Of a stretch of 36,512 nucleotides of DNA, positions 25,465 through 32,168 are shown in pieces; within the stretch, counting starts at the first letter, position 1; the number at the start of each line of letters is the position of its first letter. A model generated the notes under the pieces. The model ran no database searches. It worked only from the letters and a program-made list of their open reading frames with translations, and had not been told where the DNA came from. Source of the DNA: JBBIII01 sp037446575 (GTDB lineage: Bacteria > Bacteroidota > Ignavibacteria > UBA10030); NCBI GenBank assembly GCA_037446575.1, contig JBBIII010000017.1, positions 1 through 36,512 of the forward strand, given 5' to 3'. The position numbers were made by a program, and so were the translations under genes.

Positions 25465-27696
25465 TTAAATCTGACCAAATCTATCTAACAATACCATTTT
25501 ACCCGATTCTGAGCGTTGAACTTTAATTTTACGATTGATATATGGAAACTCTTCACCCGGGTCCCAACTTCCCTCCGCGCCACTGTTTGTATATTTATAT
25601 TCAATTTCAGCCCCTTCCTGCAGGTAAATTTCAACAGCCCAAATACTGTCATCGGCAATTGGATCTCCATGTGATCCATCATTATATAGCCGAATTTTAT
25701 TAGGCGTCCAATTGCCTAATTTTTCAACATTACCTGCTATGTATAAAGATTTGCGAACATAAATTCCTCGTGCATCGCACTGAAATAATACTTGCACTAA
25801 ATCGGGTTGACTTTGCGCCATTGTACCTTGAGAAATTCTTTCTTCATCTATTACCGTAGTTCGCGAAATAGGTTTGAAATCACGCTTTGGCATTTTTCCG
25901 CCAGCAAGTTTTGCATATTTATATATATTTTTTAAATGCGTAATAAAAGCAACATCAAAAGGTTTATCACCTGAAGGCGCATTTTGATCTGTACCATACC
26001 ACCAAAACCAATCCGAGCCTTCTGCCGCGTACAAAGATTCCCAAGCTCGGTATATATACCATGCTTTAGATTTTTCCTTAGGTGGTAATTTTGAGGGGTT
26101 GGGTTGCGGCAATTTAGAATTCTCAAGATCTTGACGAGCTATTAATAAGTACTCCCAAGCTGTATTTTCTTCCTCTTCTCCTATCCATGTATCGTAGTTG
26201 GCGTTAATCCATGAACCAGGCCATAACCAATCAATCTTAGGCAATAATTCAATAGGATGCGCAGGAATTCCGCGATATGGATTTCCATAAATATATTCTG
26301 TAACTGTTGATGTAACCACTTGGCGTGTTTCGTAAAGTTTAGATAATTTTCGATATAAAACATTCTGAAAATTTTTGCCGTCATTATCATACTTATACCA
26401 TTCCCATGCATTTTCACCATCGAGTATAACCGTTAGAAGTCTATCTGGCTCGTCTTGATTAGGGACATATTTTAAAATTGAGTTTATAAAATCATCAGCG
26501 GCATGTTCCCCCTCATAATCCTTATAAACAAAACCTATTTTATCAGATAATTCTGTTTCTCTAAACACAATAACCGCAGCTTCTTTTTCATTCGAATTAC
26601 TTACGGGATACGCCGCATAAGGATAGAAGCAAGCTTTTTGAGCGGCTTTTGATCGTTCAAGAATTTTTTGATCAGTTGCAATCCAACTAATTCCCTGTTT
26701 AGCAAAGACAGAAATTATATCATGCGCAACTGATCCCTCGGCAGGCCACATACCTGTCGGTTTTGCGCCAAATGTTTTTTTGTACTCAAAAACTGCTTTA
26801 GCAATCTGTGCTTCGGCATCTTTTGAATAATGGAATCGTGGCGGCATTGGATCATTAGGTTGGCAAAGCTTTGCCAAATCCGAATCGTACAACAATGGTA
26901 AAATTGGATGGTAGTAAGGCGTTGTGATTATTTCAATTTGTCCTTTATTAGCAGAATGCTTATACATTAATTTTTTGTGCAAAGGCACTACTGCTGATAA
27001 AATTTTTATGGTTTCAACAATAATTCTATTACATTGGTCTTCGTCAATTTGTTTTTTTAGTAAATAAATTCCGCCTGCTTTTTTTTGAATTAAATCTGAT
27101 AAATCGACGATCTTACCGGTGCAGAGCTTGTAAGTGTTATCAAGAAAATCCGGATCGAAATGAGCGAGATAGAACCAGAATTTTATCTCGCGTAAATCCT
27201 GCTCTGTTAGCTTGCTTTTCCCCTCTTGCCTAAATTTTTCTCTCAATTTTTTATACTCGGGAAAACGGTCAATTACAACTTCATTAACACCAAAAGCATT
27301 CCATACATTAGTTAATAAGAATTCTAAATCACGATTATTAAACTTATTTGTAGGTTTTAGTGCTAAATCAATCCAAGGGTCGGTCTTTCCTCCATACTTA
27401 GTAAAATAAGCATTAGCATCAATTCTATTTTTCTTAAAATTTATAAAAGGCAAAAGCCGATCTACATAATATTTCTGGAGTTGAAAAAGAAGCGAAGAGG
27501 TAAGATTGACTGTAAAATGAACATTAGGATATTTTTCAACTATAGCCGCCATATCGTAGTAATCTTTTGTTCCATGACTGCGAACCCAGGGTCCCTGTAA
27601 TTGATCAGTTTCGGGGTCAAGATAAAGAGGTTGATGTTGATGCCAAATGATATTTAAAAATAGCGTTTTTTTGTTTATCGGAGAGAACTCGTTCAT
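25465..27696 (-). CDS. GH57 glycoside hydrolase with C-terminal starch-binding (CBM20-like) domain
   Basis: 743 aa. The GH57 signature I-I-W-H-Q-H-Q-P-L-Y is at residues 16-25; G-M-W-P-A-E-G-S (Glu320) holds the expected nucleophile and V-I-L-D-G-E-N-A-W (Asp426) the acid/base. Residues about 635-743 form a CBM20-like module (S-L-Y-I-A-G-N-V-E-K-L-G-N-W-T-P ... I-E-Y-K-Y). No signal peptide is seen, so it is probably cytoplasmic. GH57 enzymes include alpha-amylases, amylopullulanases and 4-alpha-glucanotransferases; the closest match cannot be chosen by eye. It starts the seven-gene operon, with a weak ribosome binding site. Confidence 0.9.
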   Translation of the reverse strand: MNEFSPINKKTLFLNIIWHQHQPLYLDPETDQLQGPWVRSHGTKDYYDMAAIVEKYPNVHFTVNLTSSLLFQLQKYYVDRLLPFINFKKNRIDANAYFTKYGGKTDPWIDLALKPTNKFNNRDLEFLLTNVWNAFGVNEVVIDRFPEYKKLREKFRQEGKSKLTEQDLREIKFWFYLAHFDPDFLDNTYKLCTGKIVDLSDLIQKKAGGIYLLKKQIDEDQCNRIIVETIKILSAVVPLHKKLMYKHSANKGQIEIITTPYYHPILPLLYDSDLAKLCQPNDPMPPRFHYSKDAEAQIAKAVFEYKKTFGAKPTGMWPAEGSVAHDIISVFAKQGISWIATDQKILERSKAAQKACFYPYAAYPVSNSNEKEAAVIVFRETELSDKIGFVYKDYEGEHAADDFINSILKYVPNQDEPDRLLTVILDGENAWEWYKYDNDGKNFQNVLYRKLSKLYETRQVVTSTVTEYIYGNPYRGIPAHPIELLPKIDWLWPGSWINANYDTWIGEEEENTAWEYLLIARQDLENSKLPQPNPSKLPPKEKSKAWYIYRAWESLYAAEGSDWFWWYGTDQNAPSGDKPFDVAFITHLKNIYKYAKLAGGKMPKRDFKPISRTTVIDEERISQGTMAQSQPDLVQVLFQCDARGIYVRKSLYIAGNVEKLGNWTPNKIRLYNDGSHGDPIADDSIWAVEIYLQEGAEIEYKYTNSGAEGSWDPGEEFPYINRKIKVQRSESGKMVLLDRFGQI

Positions 27697-27735
27697 ACTT
27701 ACTTAAAGACCTTTTTTGTACACATTTAATTAGAT

Positions 27736-27769
27736 AAAAAAAGCGTCGAGAGAAAAATTTCTCGGCGCC
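27736..27769 (-). terminator. intrinsic terminator of the HU gene
   Basis: On the minus strand GCGCCGAGA (27768-27760) pairs with TCTCGACGC (27751-27743) around one C-A mismatch and a short T-rich loop, followed by TTTTTTT. It lies between the HU gene and the GH57 operon. Confidence 0.85.
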
Positions 27770-27794
27770 TTATAAATTCGCACAAATATTGACA

Positions 27795-28082
27795 TTACTT
27801 TTGAGCTAAAATAGCTTCCTTTGCCACTTTAGATACTCTAAATTTTACGACTGTCTTAGCTGGAATGTTGATTTGTTCACCTGTTGCCGGATTTCTGCCG
27901 ATACGAGCTTTCCTTTCGACCAGCACTAACTTCCCAACGCCTGGCAATGTAAATGAATTTTTTGCCTCTCTGTACGCTAGATTTGCTACTTCTTCCAGTA
28001 GCCCAACAGCAACTTTTTTCTTCAACTCAAACTTGCTCGCAAGATGAGCTGCAATTTGGCTTTTTGTCATTGATTTTCCCAT
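27795..28082 (-). CDS. hup: HU-family nucleoid DNA-binding protein
   Basis: 95 aa, full length for HU. The arm region G-V-G-K-L-V-L-V-E-R-K-A-R-I-G-R-N-P-A-T-G-E and I-P-A-K-T-V-V-K-F-R-V are the family signature, with the DNA-intercalating proline of R-N-P present. The start follows GAGGG by seven bases. It has its own promoter about 100 bases upstream and a strong terminator, so it is monocistronic. HU proteins dimerise and bend DNA. Confidence 0.95.
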   Translation of the reverse strand: MGKSMTKSQIAAHLASKFELKKKVAVGLLEEVANLAYREAKNSFTLPGVGKLVLVERKARIGRNPATGEQINIPAKTVVKFRVSKVAKEAILAQK

Positions 28083-28183
28083 AGAATTCCCTCTTTAAAA
28101 TAGTGATAAATTATTTAATTAATAAAACCACATAGACAAACGAAAAAAAGCACACCCTTCGTTTTCTTGTTAATACGAATGGA

Positions 28184-28213
28184 AATATATGTTGTTTTTC
28201 GAACAAATGTCAA
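28184..28213 (-). promoter_or_regulatory. sigma70-like promoter of the HU gene
   Basis: -35 TTGACA (28213-28208, perfect consensus), 18-base spacer, -10 TATATT (28189-28184). The leader to the HU ATG would be about 95 bases. The rest of the gap up to about 28577 holds no gene that I can support. Confidence 0.8.
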
Positions 28214-28577
28214 CAAAAAAATCAAATTTATTTGGGTTTTTTAATGGGTTATGAAAATTTATTCTTTCATCATTAACACCTAATAATTTTTATGATTGCC
28301 GCTTAGTTTCACTTATGTTTTTGTGGAGAGAATTTCATTTTTATAAGAAATTTTACCTCAAAATGATTTAATAGCAATATAAGATGAATGTGGCAAGCAT
28401 CTCCTGAATTCATCGGTAGAGGGCTGGCTTCAGTTATATTAAATTCCAGATTTTGTAATAAATATTTAACAAAAATGAATTGCCTTTTATTTATTTGTTA
28501 TTTAAGTTCATTCGAACAATAATAAAAAAACAGATTCTTTTTTATGTTTTCGAATCGGTTTTTTCATACAAACATAT
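28214..28577. other. intergenic region without a supported gene
   Basis: About 360 AT-rich bases between the HU promoter and the receptor remnant. All frames are interrupted by stops. It may contain unrecognisable decayed sequence of the former receptor gene, but I cannot align anything convincing before about 28578. Confidence 0.5.
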
Positions 28578-28796
28578 TTCACAAACCTGATTAATAAAAA
28601 TTGGGGTGTCGCAAAAACACTTACGACTACAACTCCATTAATTGCCCGACCTACGGGAACAGATGGAAAAGCATTATATCGACTTCGTCAGGACCCATTG
28701 GACGCGACAAAGTTGATAAGTCAATCTTATGTTCAAACTCTTACACTAAACGATGTGTTTCGAGTTCAGTTTACATTGCGATATACATTTAATTAA
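28578..28796 (+). pseudogene. C-terminal remnant of a TonB-dependent receptor-like outer-membrane protein
   Basis: 72 in-frame codons plus TAA. The reading F-T-N-L-I-N-K-N-W-G-V, then G-K-A-L-Y-R-L-R-Q-D-P-L-D, then T-L-N-D-V-F-R-V-Q-F-T-L-R-Y-T-F-N and stop, is the usual end of Bacteroidota-type TonB receptors (N-L-(I/L)-N-x-x-W-G-V and the final aromatic beta-signal). There is no start codon in frame and the frame is closed by a stop near 28500. A perfect terminator follows 24 bases later on the same strand. The barrel, plug and signal peptide are missing, so this is the tail of a deleted gene. Confidence 0.75.
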
Positions 28797-28819
28797 TATC
28801 GCTCAATAGGTTATTATTC

Positions 28820-28853
28820 AAAGGCGGTGAATTATTGTTGCCGCCTTTTTTTA
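28820..28853 (+). terminator. intrinsic terminator of the former receptor gene
   Basis: AAGGCGG (28821-28827) pairs with CCGCCTT (28841-28847), followed by a T run to 28852. Direction and distance fit the end of the receptor remnant. Confidence 0.85.
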
Positions 28854-28861
28854 TTCTAGTA

Positions 28862-28890
28862 TTGCATTACGCTACATTATACGCTATATT
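28862..28890 (+). promoter_or_regulatory. sigma70-like promoter of tRNA-Asp
   Basis: -35 TTGCAT (28862-28867), 17-base spacer, -10 TATATT (28885-28890), 14 bases before the tRNA. Confidence 0.75.
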
Positions 28891-28903
28891 ATTATAGTTT
28901 TTA

Positions 28904-28978
28904 GGGGTCGTAGCTCAGTTTGGTTAGAGCGCCTGCCTGTCACGCAGGAGGTCGCGAGTTCGAGTCTCGTCGGCCCCG
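28904..28978 (+). tRNA. tRNA-Asp (anticodon GTC)
   Basis: Acceptor GGGGTCG/CGGCCCC, D arm GCTC/GAGC, anticodon stem CCTGC/GCAGG with loop CTGTCAC (anticodon GTC), T arm GCGAG-TTCGAGT-CTCGT, discriminator G as usual for tRNA-Asp, no encoded CCA. Its 3' half is repeated at 29263-29312 with an altered T arm. Confidence 0.97.
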
Positions 28979-29074
28979 CAGGGAAAAAAGCCTATATGTT
29001 AATAATAGGCTTTTCTTATTTATGAGCTATTTTACATATATCATACAAAGTAAAACTAATTTAGGATTCTATAT
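28963..29074 (+). repeat. 112-bp direct repeat, copy 1 (tRNA-Asp 3' end, terminator, nuclease start)
   Basis: Identical over 112 bases to 29297-29408 (offset 334). It covers the last part of the tRNA T arm and acceptor, the terminator and the first 17-18 codons of the nuclease. A further 13-base match (28942-28954 with 29263-29275) extends the homology through the anticodon-stem 3' strand and variable region. Confidence 0.95.
28984..29014 (+). terminator. intrinsic terminator of tRNA-Asp
   Basis: AAAAGCCTAT (28986-28995) pairs perfectly with ATAGGCTTTT (29005-29014). An identical copy lies 334 bases downstream. The GIY-YIG start codon lies only seven bases beyond it. Confidence 0.85.
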
Positions 29075-29288
29075 CGGTTCCTCTGACAATCCTCTATTAA
29101 GACTTCAACGACATAATGATGGTTGGACACGCTCTACTAAAAATCGTGGCCCCTGGGAACTTGTCTACACAAAAAAGTTTAATTCTAAGTCAGAAGCTAT
29201 AAAATTTGAGAAAGAAATCAAACGTAAGAAAAGTCGAAAGTTTATTGAAGCCCTTATTATGAACGCAGGAGGTCGTCCCGATTCGTAG
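29022..29288 (+). CDS. GIY-YIG family nuclease-domain protein
   Basis: 88 aa, a minimal single-domain GIY-YIG protein of the UPF0213/YhbQ type. Motifs: Y-F-T-Y-I-I-Q-S (residues 3-10), F-Y-I-G-S-S (16-21), catalytic Arg in L-R-L-Q-R-H and Glu63 in K-F-E-K-E-I. The ATG is right after the tRNA-Asp terminator with no clear ribosome binding site or promoter, so it would depend on readthrough. The last residues (G-G-R-P-D-S) are read through a copied tRNA-Asp 3' end and a hairpin, suggesting the end was shaped by the duplication. It may be a selfish or mobile-type gene; this is inference. Confidence 0.83.
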   Translation: MSYFTYIIQSKTNLGFYIGSSDNPLLRLQRHNDGWTRSTKNRGPWELVYTKKFNSKSEAIKFEKEIKRKKSRKFIEALIMNAGGRPDS

Positions 29289-29312
29289 AATCGGGAAGTC
29301 TCGTCGGCCCCG
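29263..29312 (+). repeat. tRNA-Asp 3'-half copy with the T arm replaced by a hairpin
   Basis: Matches tRNA-Asp 28942-28978 on both sides, but the eight bases 28955-28962 are replaced by a 21-base perfect hairpin, TCCCGATTC-GTA-GAATCGGGA (29276-29296). It is not a functional tRNA: the 5' half is missing. Confidence 0.85.
29276..29296. repeat. perfect 9-bp hairpin inside the tRNA-Asp fragment
   Basis: TCCCGATTC (29276-29284), loop GTA, GAATCGGGA (29288-29296). It encodes the P-D-S end and stop of the nuclease gene. Confidence 0.85.
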
Positions 29313-29408
29313 CAGGGAAAAAAGCCTATATGTTAATAATAGGCTTTTCTTATTTATGAGCTATTTTACATATATCATACAAAGTAAAACTAATTTAGGA
29401 TTCTATAT
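29297..29408 (+). repeat. 112-bp direct repeat, copy 2
   Basis: Second identical copy of 28963-29074, including the terminator (29318-29348) and a nuclease start. After 29408 the sequence diverges, so the second nuclease copy is broken. Confidence 0.95.
29356..29408 (+). pseudogene. truncated second GIY-YIG copy
   Basis: Begins M-S-Y-F-T-Y-I-I-Q-S-K-T-N-L-G-F-Y-I like the intact gene, then changes abruptly to unrelated sequence; Gly, Arg and Glu active-site positions are lost. The frame stays open to 29589 by chance. Confidence 0.8.
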
Positions 29409-29440
29409 TAAAATAAGCGAGGGAAGAAAATTCTCCGCAA

Positions 29441-29468
29441 GGTGTGTCAGGAAAAAATTCCTGACACC
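29441..29468. repeat. REP-like perfect palindromic hairpin
   Basis: GTGTCAGGAA (29444-29453), loop AAAA, TTCCTGACAC (29458-29467). No genes overlap it. The rest of 29409-29720 holds no gene I can support; one frame (29466-29572) reads R-I-A-F-Y-A-P-R-V-F-F-W-E-K-M-K before a stop and could be another gene tail. Confidence 0.7.
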
Positions 29469-29720
29469 AATTCCATCGGATTGCATTTTATGCACCGCGC
29501 GTTTTCTTCTGGGAGAAGATGAAATCTACAAGCGGAAATTCTACTTATCAAATGCACACTTATTTCGGATAAATCTATGCCTTTATTAACTTTACAGCTA
29601 TTTTATCAACCGAATAGAGGTACGCTTAGACACTTATACCAAAAGTATGTCTGCCATAAAATCCAACAACATTACAAAATAACTTCCGATTTTTGTTCAG
29701 TACTCCGACGAAGTATAAAT

Positions 29721-30770
29721 CTAGTATTTACTTTTTTTATAATGACCGAGAGACAATCCTTTTAATATCTGCGCGCTGCATTCTGGGGATATATCTCGTT
29801 GTGGCTCGGCGAGCATTTCGTACCCTACCATAAACTTTTTAATCTTCGCAGAGCGTAACAATGGCGGATAAAAATGCATGTGAAAATGCCATTCATCGTG
29901 CTTTTTACCATCTGTAGGCGCTTGGTGCAATCCCGATGAATAAGGAAATGATACTTTAAATAAATTATCATACTTAATGGTAATTACGCTTATCGCATTT
30001 GCAAAATCTTTTTTCTCAATTTCATTCATTGATAAAATATCAGGCATTTTCCTCTTCGGGATGATGATAGTTTCGTAAGGCCATACAGCCCAAAAAGGCA
30101 CTAAAATTACAAACGATGTGTTTTCATATACTAATCGTTCTTTTATCTTCATTTCCAATTTGATATATTCTGCTAAAAGACTTCTTTTGGTTAATAAATA
30201 ATTCCGTTTAAATTGTTTTGTTTCTTTTTCTAATTCAACAGGAATACTTTCCTGTGCCCATATCTGGCAATGTGGATGCGGATTACTGTTACCCATCATC
30301 GCCCCTTTGTTTTCGAAAATCTGCACGGAATTTATAAAGTCCAGTAATCCCAAATTACGAAATTCCTCCTGCCAAGCTGTAATAACTTGCGCAATATCGC
30401 TTTCTTTCATCTCTGCCAAGGTTAAATCGTGACGCGGTGAAAAATTCAAAACACGGCATATTCCTTTTTCAGTCTTCGATATTAATAAATTTCTTAGATT
30501 TTTCTTTAAAGAAGGTGCGTTCGGTAGTAGTGCAGAAAAATCGTTAGTAAATACATATGTGCTTTTATATTGCGGATTGACTTTGCCGTTTGATCTTTTA
30601 TTACCCGGACATAAGTAACAATTAGGATCAATATTCGGTTTTTGCTCAATCGGCATATTGGAAATTTCACCTTGCCAGGGCCGAGCAGTTCTATGCGGAG
30701 ACACTAATACCCAATCACCTGTTAGAATATTTTTTCGTCTATGCGGATAATGTGATATATCAGTTTTCAT
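29721..30770 (-). CDS. galT: galactose-1-phosphate uridylyltransferase
   Basis: 349 aa, the class I length. It swaps UMP between UDP-glucose and galactose-1-phosphate (Leloir pathway). The zinc-site C-Y-L-C-P-G-N is near residue 52, the active site G-N-S-N-P-H-P-H-C-Q near residue 160 and the second metal motif E-W-H-F-H-M-H-F-Y near residue 291. The ATG overlaps the galK stop (TAATG). It is last in the lacI-symporter-galK-galT operon. Confidence 0.96.
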   Translation of the reverse strand: MKTDISHYPHRRKNILTGDWVLVSPHRTARPWQGEISNMPIEQKPNIDPNCYLCPGNKRSNGKVNPQYKSTYVFTNDFSALLPNAPSLKKNLRNLLISKTEKGICRVLNFSPRHDLTLAEMKESDIAQVITAWQEEFRNLGLLDFINSVQIFENKGAMMGNSNPHPHCQIWAQESIPVELEKETKQFKRNYLLTKRSLLAEYIKLEMKIKERLVYENTSFVILVPFWAVWPYETIIIPKRKMPDILSMNEIEKKDFANAISVITIKYDNLFKVSFPYSSGLHQAPTDGKKHDEWHFHMHFYPPLLRSAKIKKFMVGYEMLAEPQRDISPECSAQILKGLSLGHYKKSKY

Positions 30771-31930
30771 TAATTATCTGAAATAATATGAGTCCCAGAA
30801 TTGATAGAAGTAATATATGCCTTCGGCTCTCTACCAAATCTGCTTTTGAATTTTATAATAATCTCCGGAAGGATTTTTTCAACAGCATCTTTTTCGATAA
30901 GGTTAATAGTGCATCCTCCAAAACCGCCGCCCATCATGCGCGCTCCATAAATTTCTGAATAATGCATAGCAAGTTTAGCTAAAAAATCTAATTCGTTACA
31001 GCTTACTTCATATTCACTGCTTAATCCCATGTGCGTTTGATACATAAGCGAACCAAAATTTCTAAAATCGTTGGCTTTCAATGCTTTACATCCTTCAATT
31101 ACACGAATATTTTCCTCCACAACATACTTACATCTTTTATAAATTAGCTCACTCATTGCAGGTTTTACATTATTGAGCATTTCGGTAGTAACATCTCTTA
31201 ATGACGATACATTTGGATATTTACTTTTAATAATATTTACTCCCTCGGCACATTCCAGCCGCCTACGGTTATATTCAGAAGATGCTAAGGAATGAGAAAT
31301 ACAAGTATCTAACAAAACTATGGATACATTCTGATTGCTAAATGGATAATAATCATAATCAAGCGAACGGCAATCTATAAGAAGCGCATTATCCGCTTTG
31401 CCAAAAATATTAATATACTGATCCATTATTCCGCATTTAACGCCGACAAATTCGTTCTCAGCTTTTTGAGATAATTTAACTAATGTAAGCGGTTCGATAT
31501 TTAATGAAAATAAATAATTTAATGAAAATGCTAATCCTCCTTCTATAGCGGCTGAAGATGATAAACCAGCGCCAATGGGTATATCGCCTCCAAAGACACA
31601 ATTAAACCCTCTTATTTTATATTTTGATTTTATTATTTGATCAATAACACCCATTAAGTAGTTTGGCCAAAGGAGTGAGGACGGTAGAAGATTATCAATT
31701 TCAAATTCAAATTTTTCATTTTTGTCGAATGCAAAAACTTTACATATGTCATCGTTTCTCGGAGTAATTGCGAAATAAATTGCTTTATCAATTGCCGCAG
31801 GTAAAACAAATCCCATATTATAATCTGTGTGTTCGCCAATAAGGTTGACTCTACCAGGAGAGCTAATTAATAAAGGTCTATCAAAGAACAACTCTAAAAA
31901 TTTTTCCTTAATAAGCTTTTTATAATTCAT
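30770..31930 (-). CDS. galK: galactokinase
   Basis: 386 aa from the ATG at 31930, the usual GalK length; a TTG six codons earlier would overlap the preceding gene, while the ATG lies seven bases after that stop with GGAG further upstream. Motifs: P-G-R-V-N-L-I-G-E-H-T-D-Y-N (sugar site, about residues 26-39), the ATP loop P-I-G-A-G-L-S-S-S-A-A and M-G-G-G-F-G-G-C. It phosphorylates alpha-D-galactose at C1. Confidence 0.96.
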   Translation of the reverse strand: MNYKKLIKEKFLELFFDRPLLISSPGRVNLIGEHTDYNMGFVLPAAIDKAIYFAITPRNDDICKVFAFDKNEKFEFEIDNLLPSSLLWPNYLMGVIDQIIKSKYKIRGFNCVFGGDIPIGAGLSSSAAIEGGLAFSLNYLFSLNIEPLTLVKLSQKAENEFVGVKCGIMDQYINIFGKADNALLIDCRSLDYDYYPFSNQNVSIVLLDTCISHSLASSEYNRRRLECAEGVNIIKSKYPNVSSLRDVTTEMLNNVKPAMSELIYKRCKYVVEENIRVIEGCKALKANDFRNFGSLMYQTHMGLSSEYEVSCNELDFLAKLAMHYSEIYGARMMGGGFGGCTINLIEKDAVEKILPEIIIKFKSRFGREPKAYITSINSGTHIISDN

Positions 31931-31937
31931 ACTGCTT

Positions 31938-32153
31938 TTAATCTCCAATTTTCCTGGTTTTCCAAAACATAATCACGCCAAATATAAACATAATTGCTCC
32001 CCACCAAATATTTGGATGAATTTCTGCCAATACTGTTTTTAGTTGAGGCGGAACTATTATTTGATAAATGCCTGTTAGAAAAATAATTCCACCTATAATC
32101 ATTAAAATCAATCCAACAAAATACCAAATAGGTTTCATTTGATGTTCTGACAT
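31938..32153 (-). CDS. small two-helix membrane protein
   Basis: 71 aa. Two hydrophobic helices (about residues 11-32 and 50-65) joined by a short loop with P-P-Q-L-K, followed by a basic C-terminus (W-K-T-R-K). GAGAG lies six to ten bases before the ATG. It sits between the symporter stop (15 bases) and galK (7 bases), so it is a real operon member rather than chance. I do not recognise a family; a small partner or stabiliser of the symporter is possible but unproven. Confidence 0.75.
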   Translation of the reverse strand: MSEHQMKPIWYFVGLILMIIGGIIFLTGIYQIIVPPQLKTVLAEIHPNIWWGAIMFIFGVIMFWKTRKIGD

Positions 32154-32168
32154 GTTTGCTCTCTTTCT

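Noticed and set aside
28601..28792. A 63-codon plus-strand frame
   Set aside because: It is in a different frame from the receptor-like tail, which has clear family motifs; this one is cysteine- and serine-rich without recognisable features.
28920..29288. A 122-codon open frame beginning inside tRNA-Asp and running into the nuclease gene
   Set aside because: The first 34 codons are tRNA and terminator sequence; the nuclease homology begins at the ATG at 29022.
29577..29765. 62-codon plus-strand frame overlapping the end of galT
   Set aside because: Overlaps a certain gene, no ribosome binding site, no recognisable motif.
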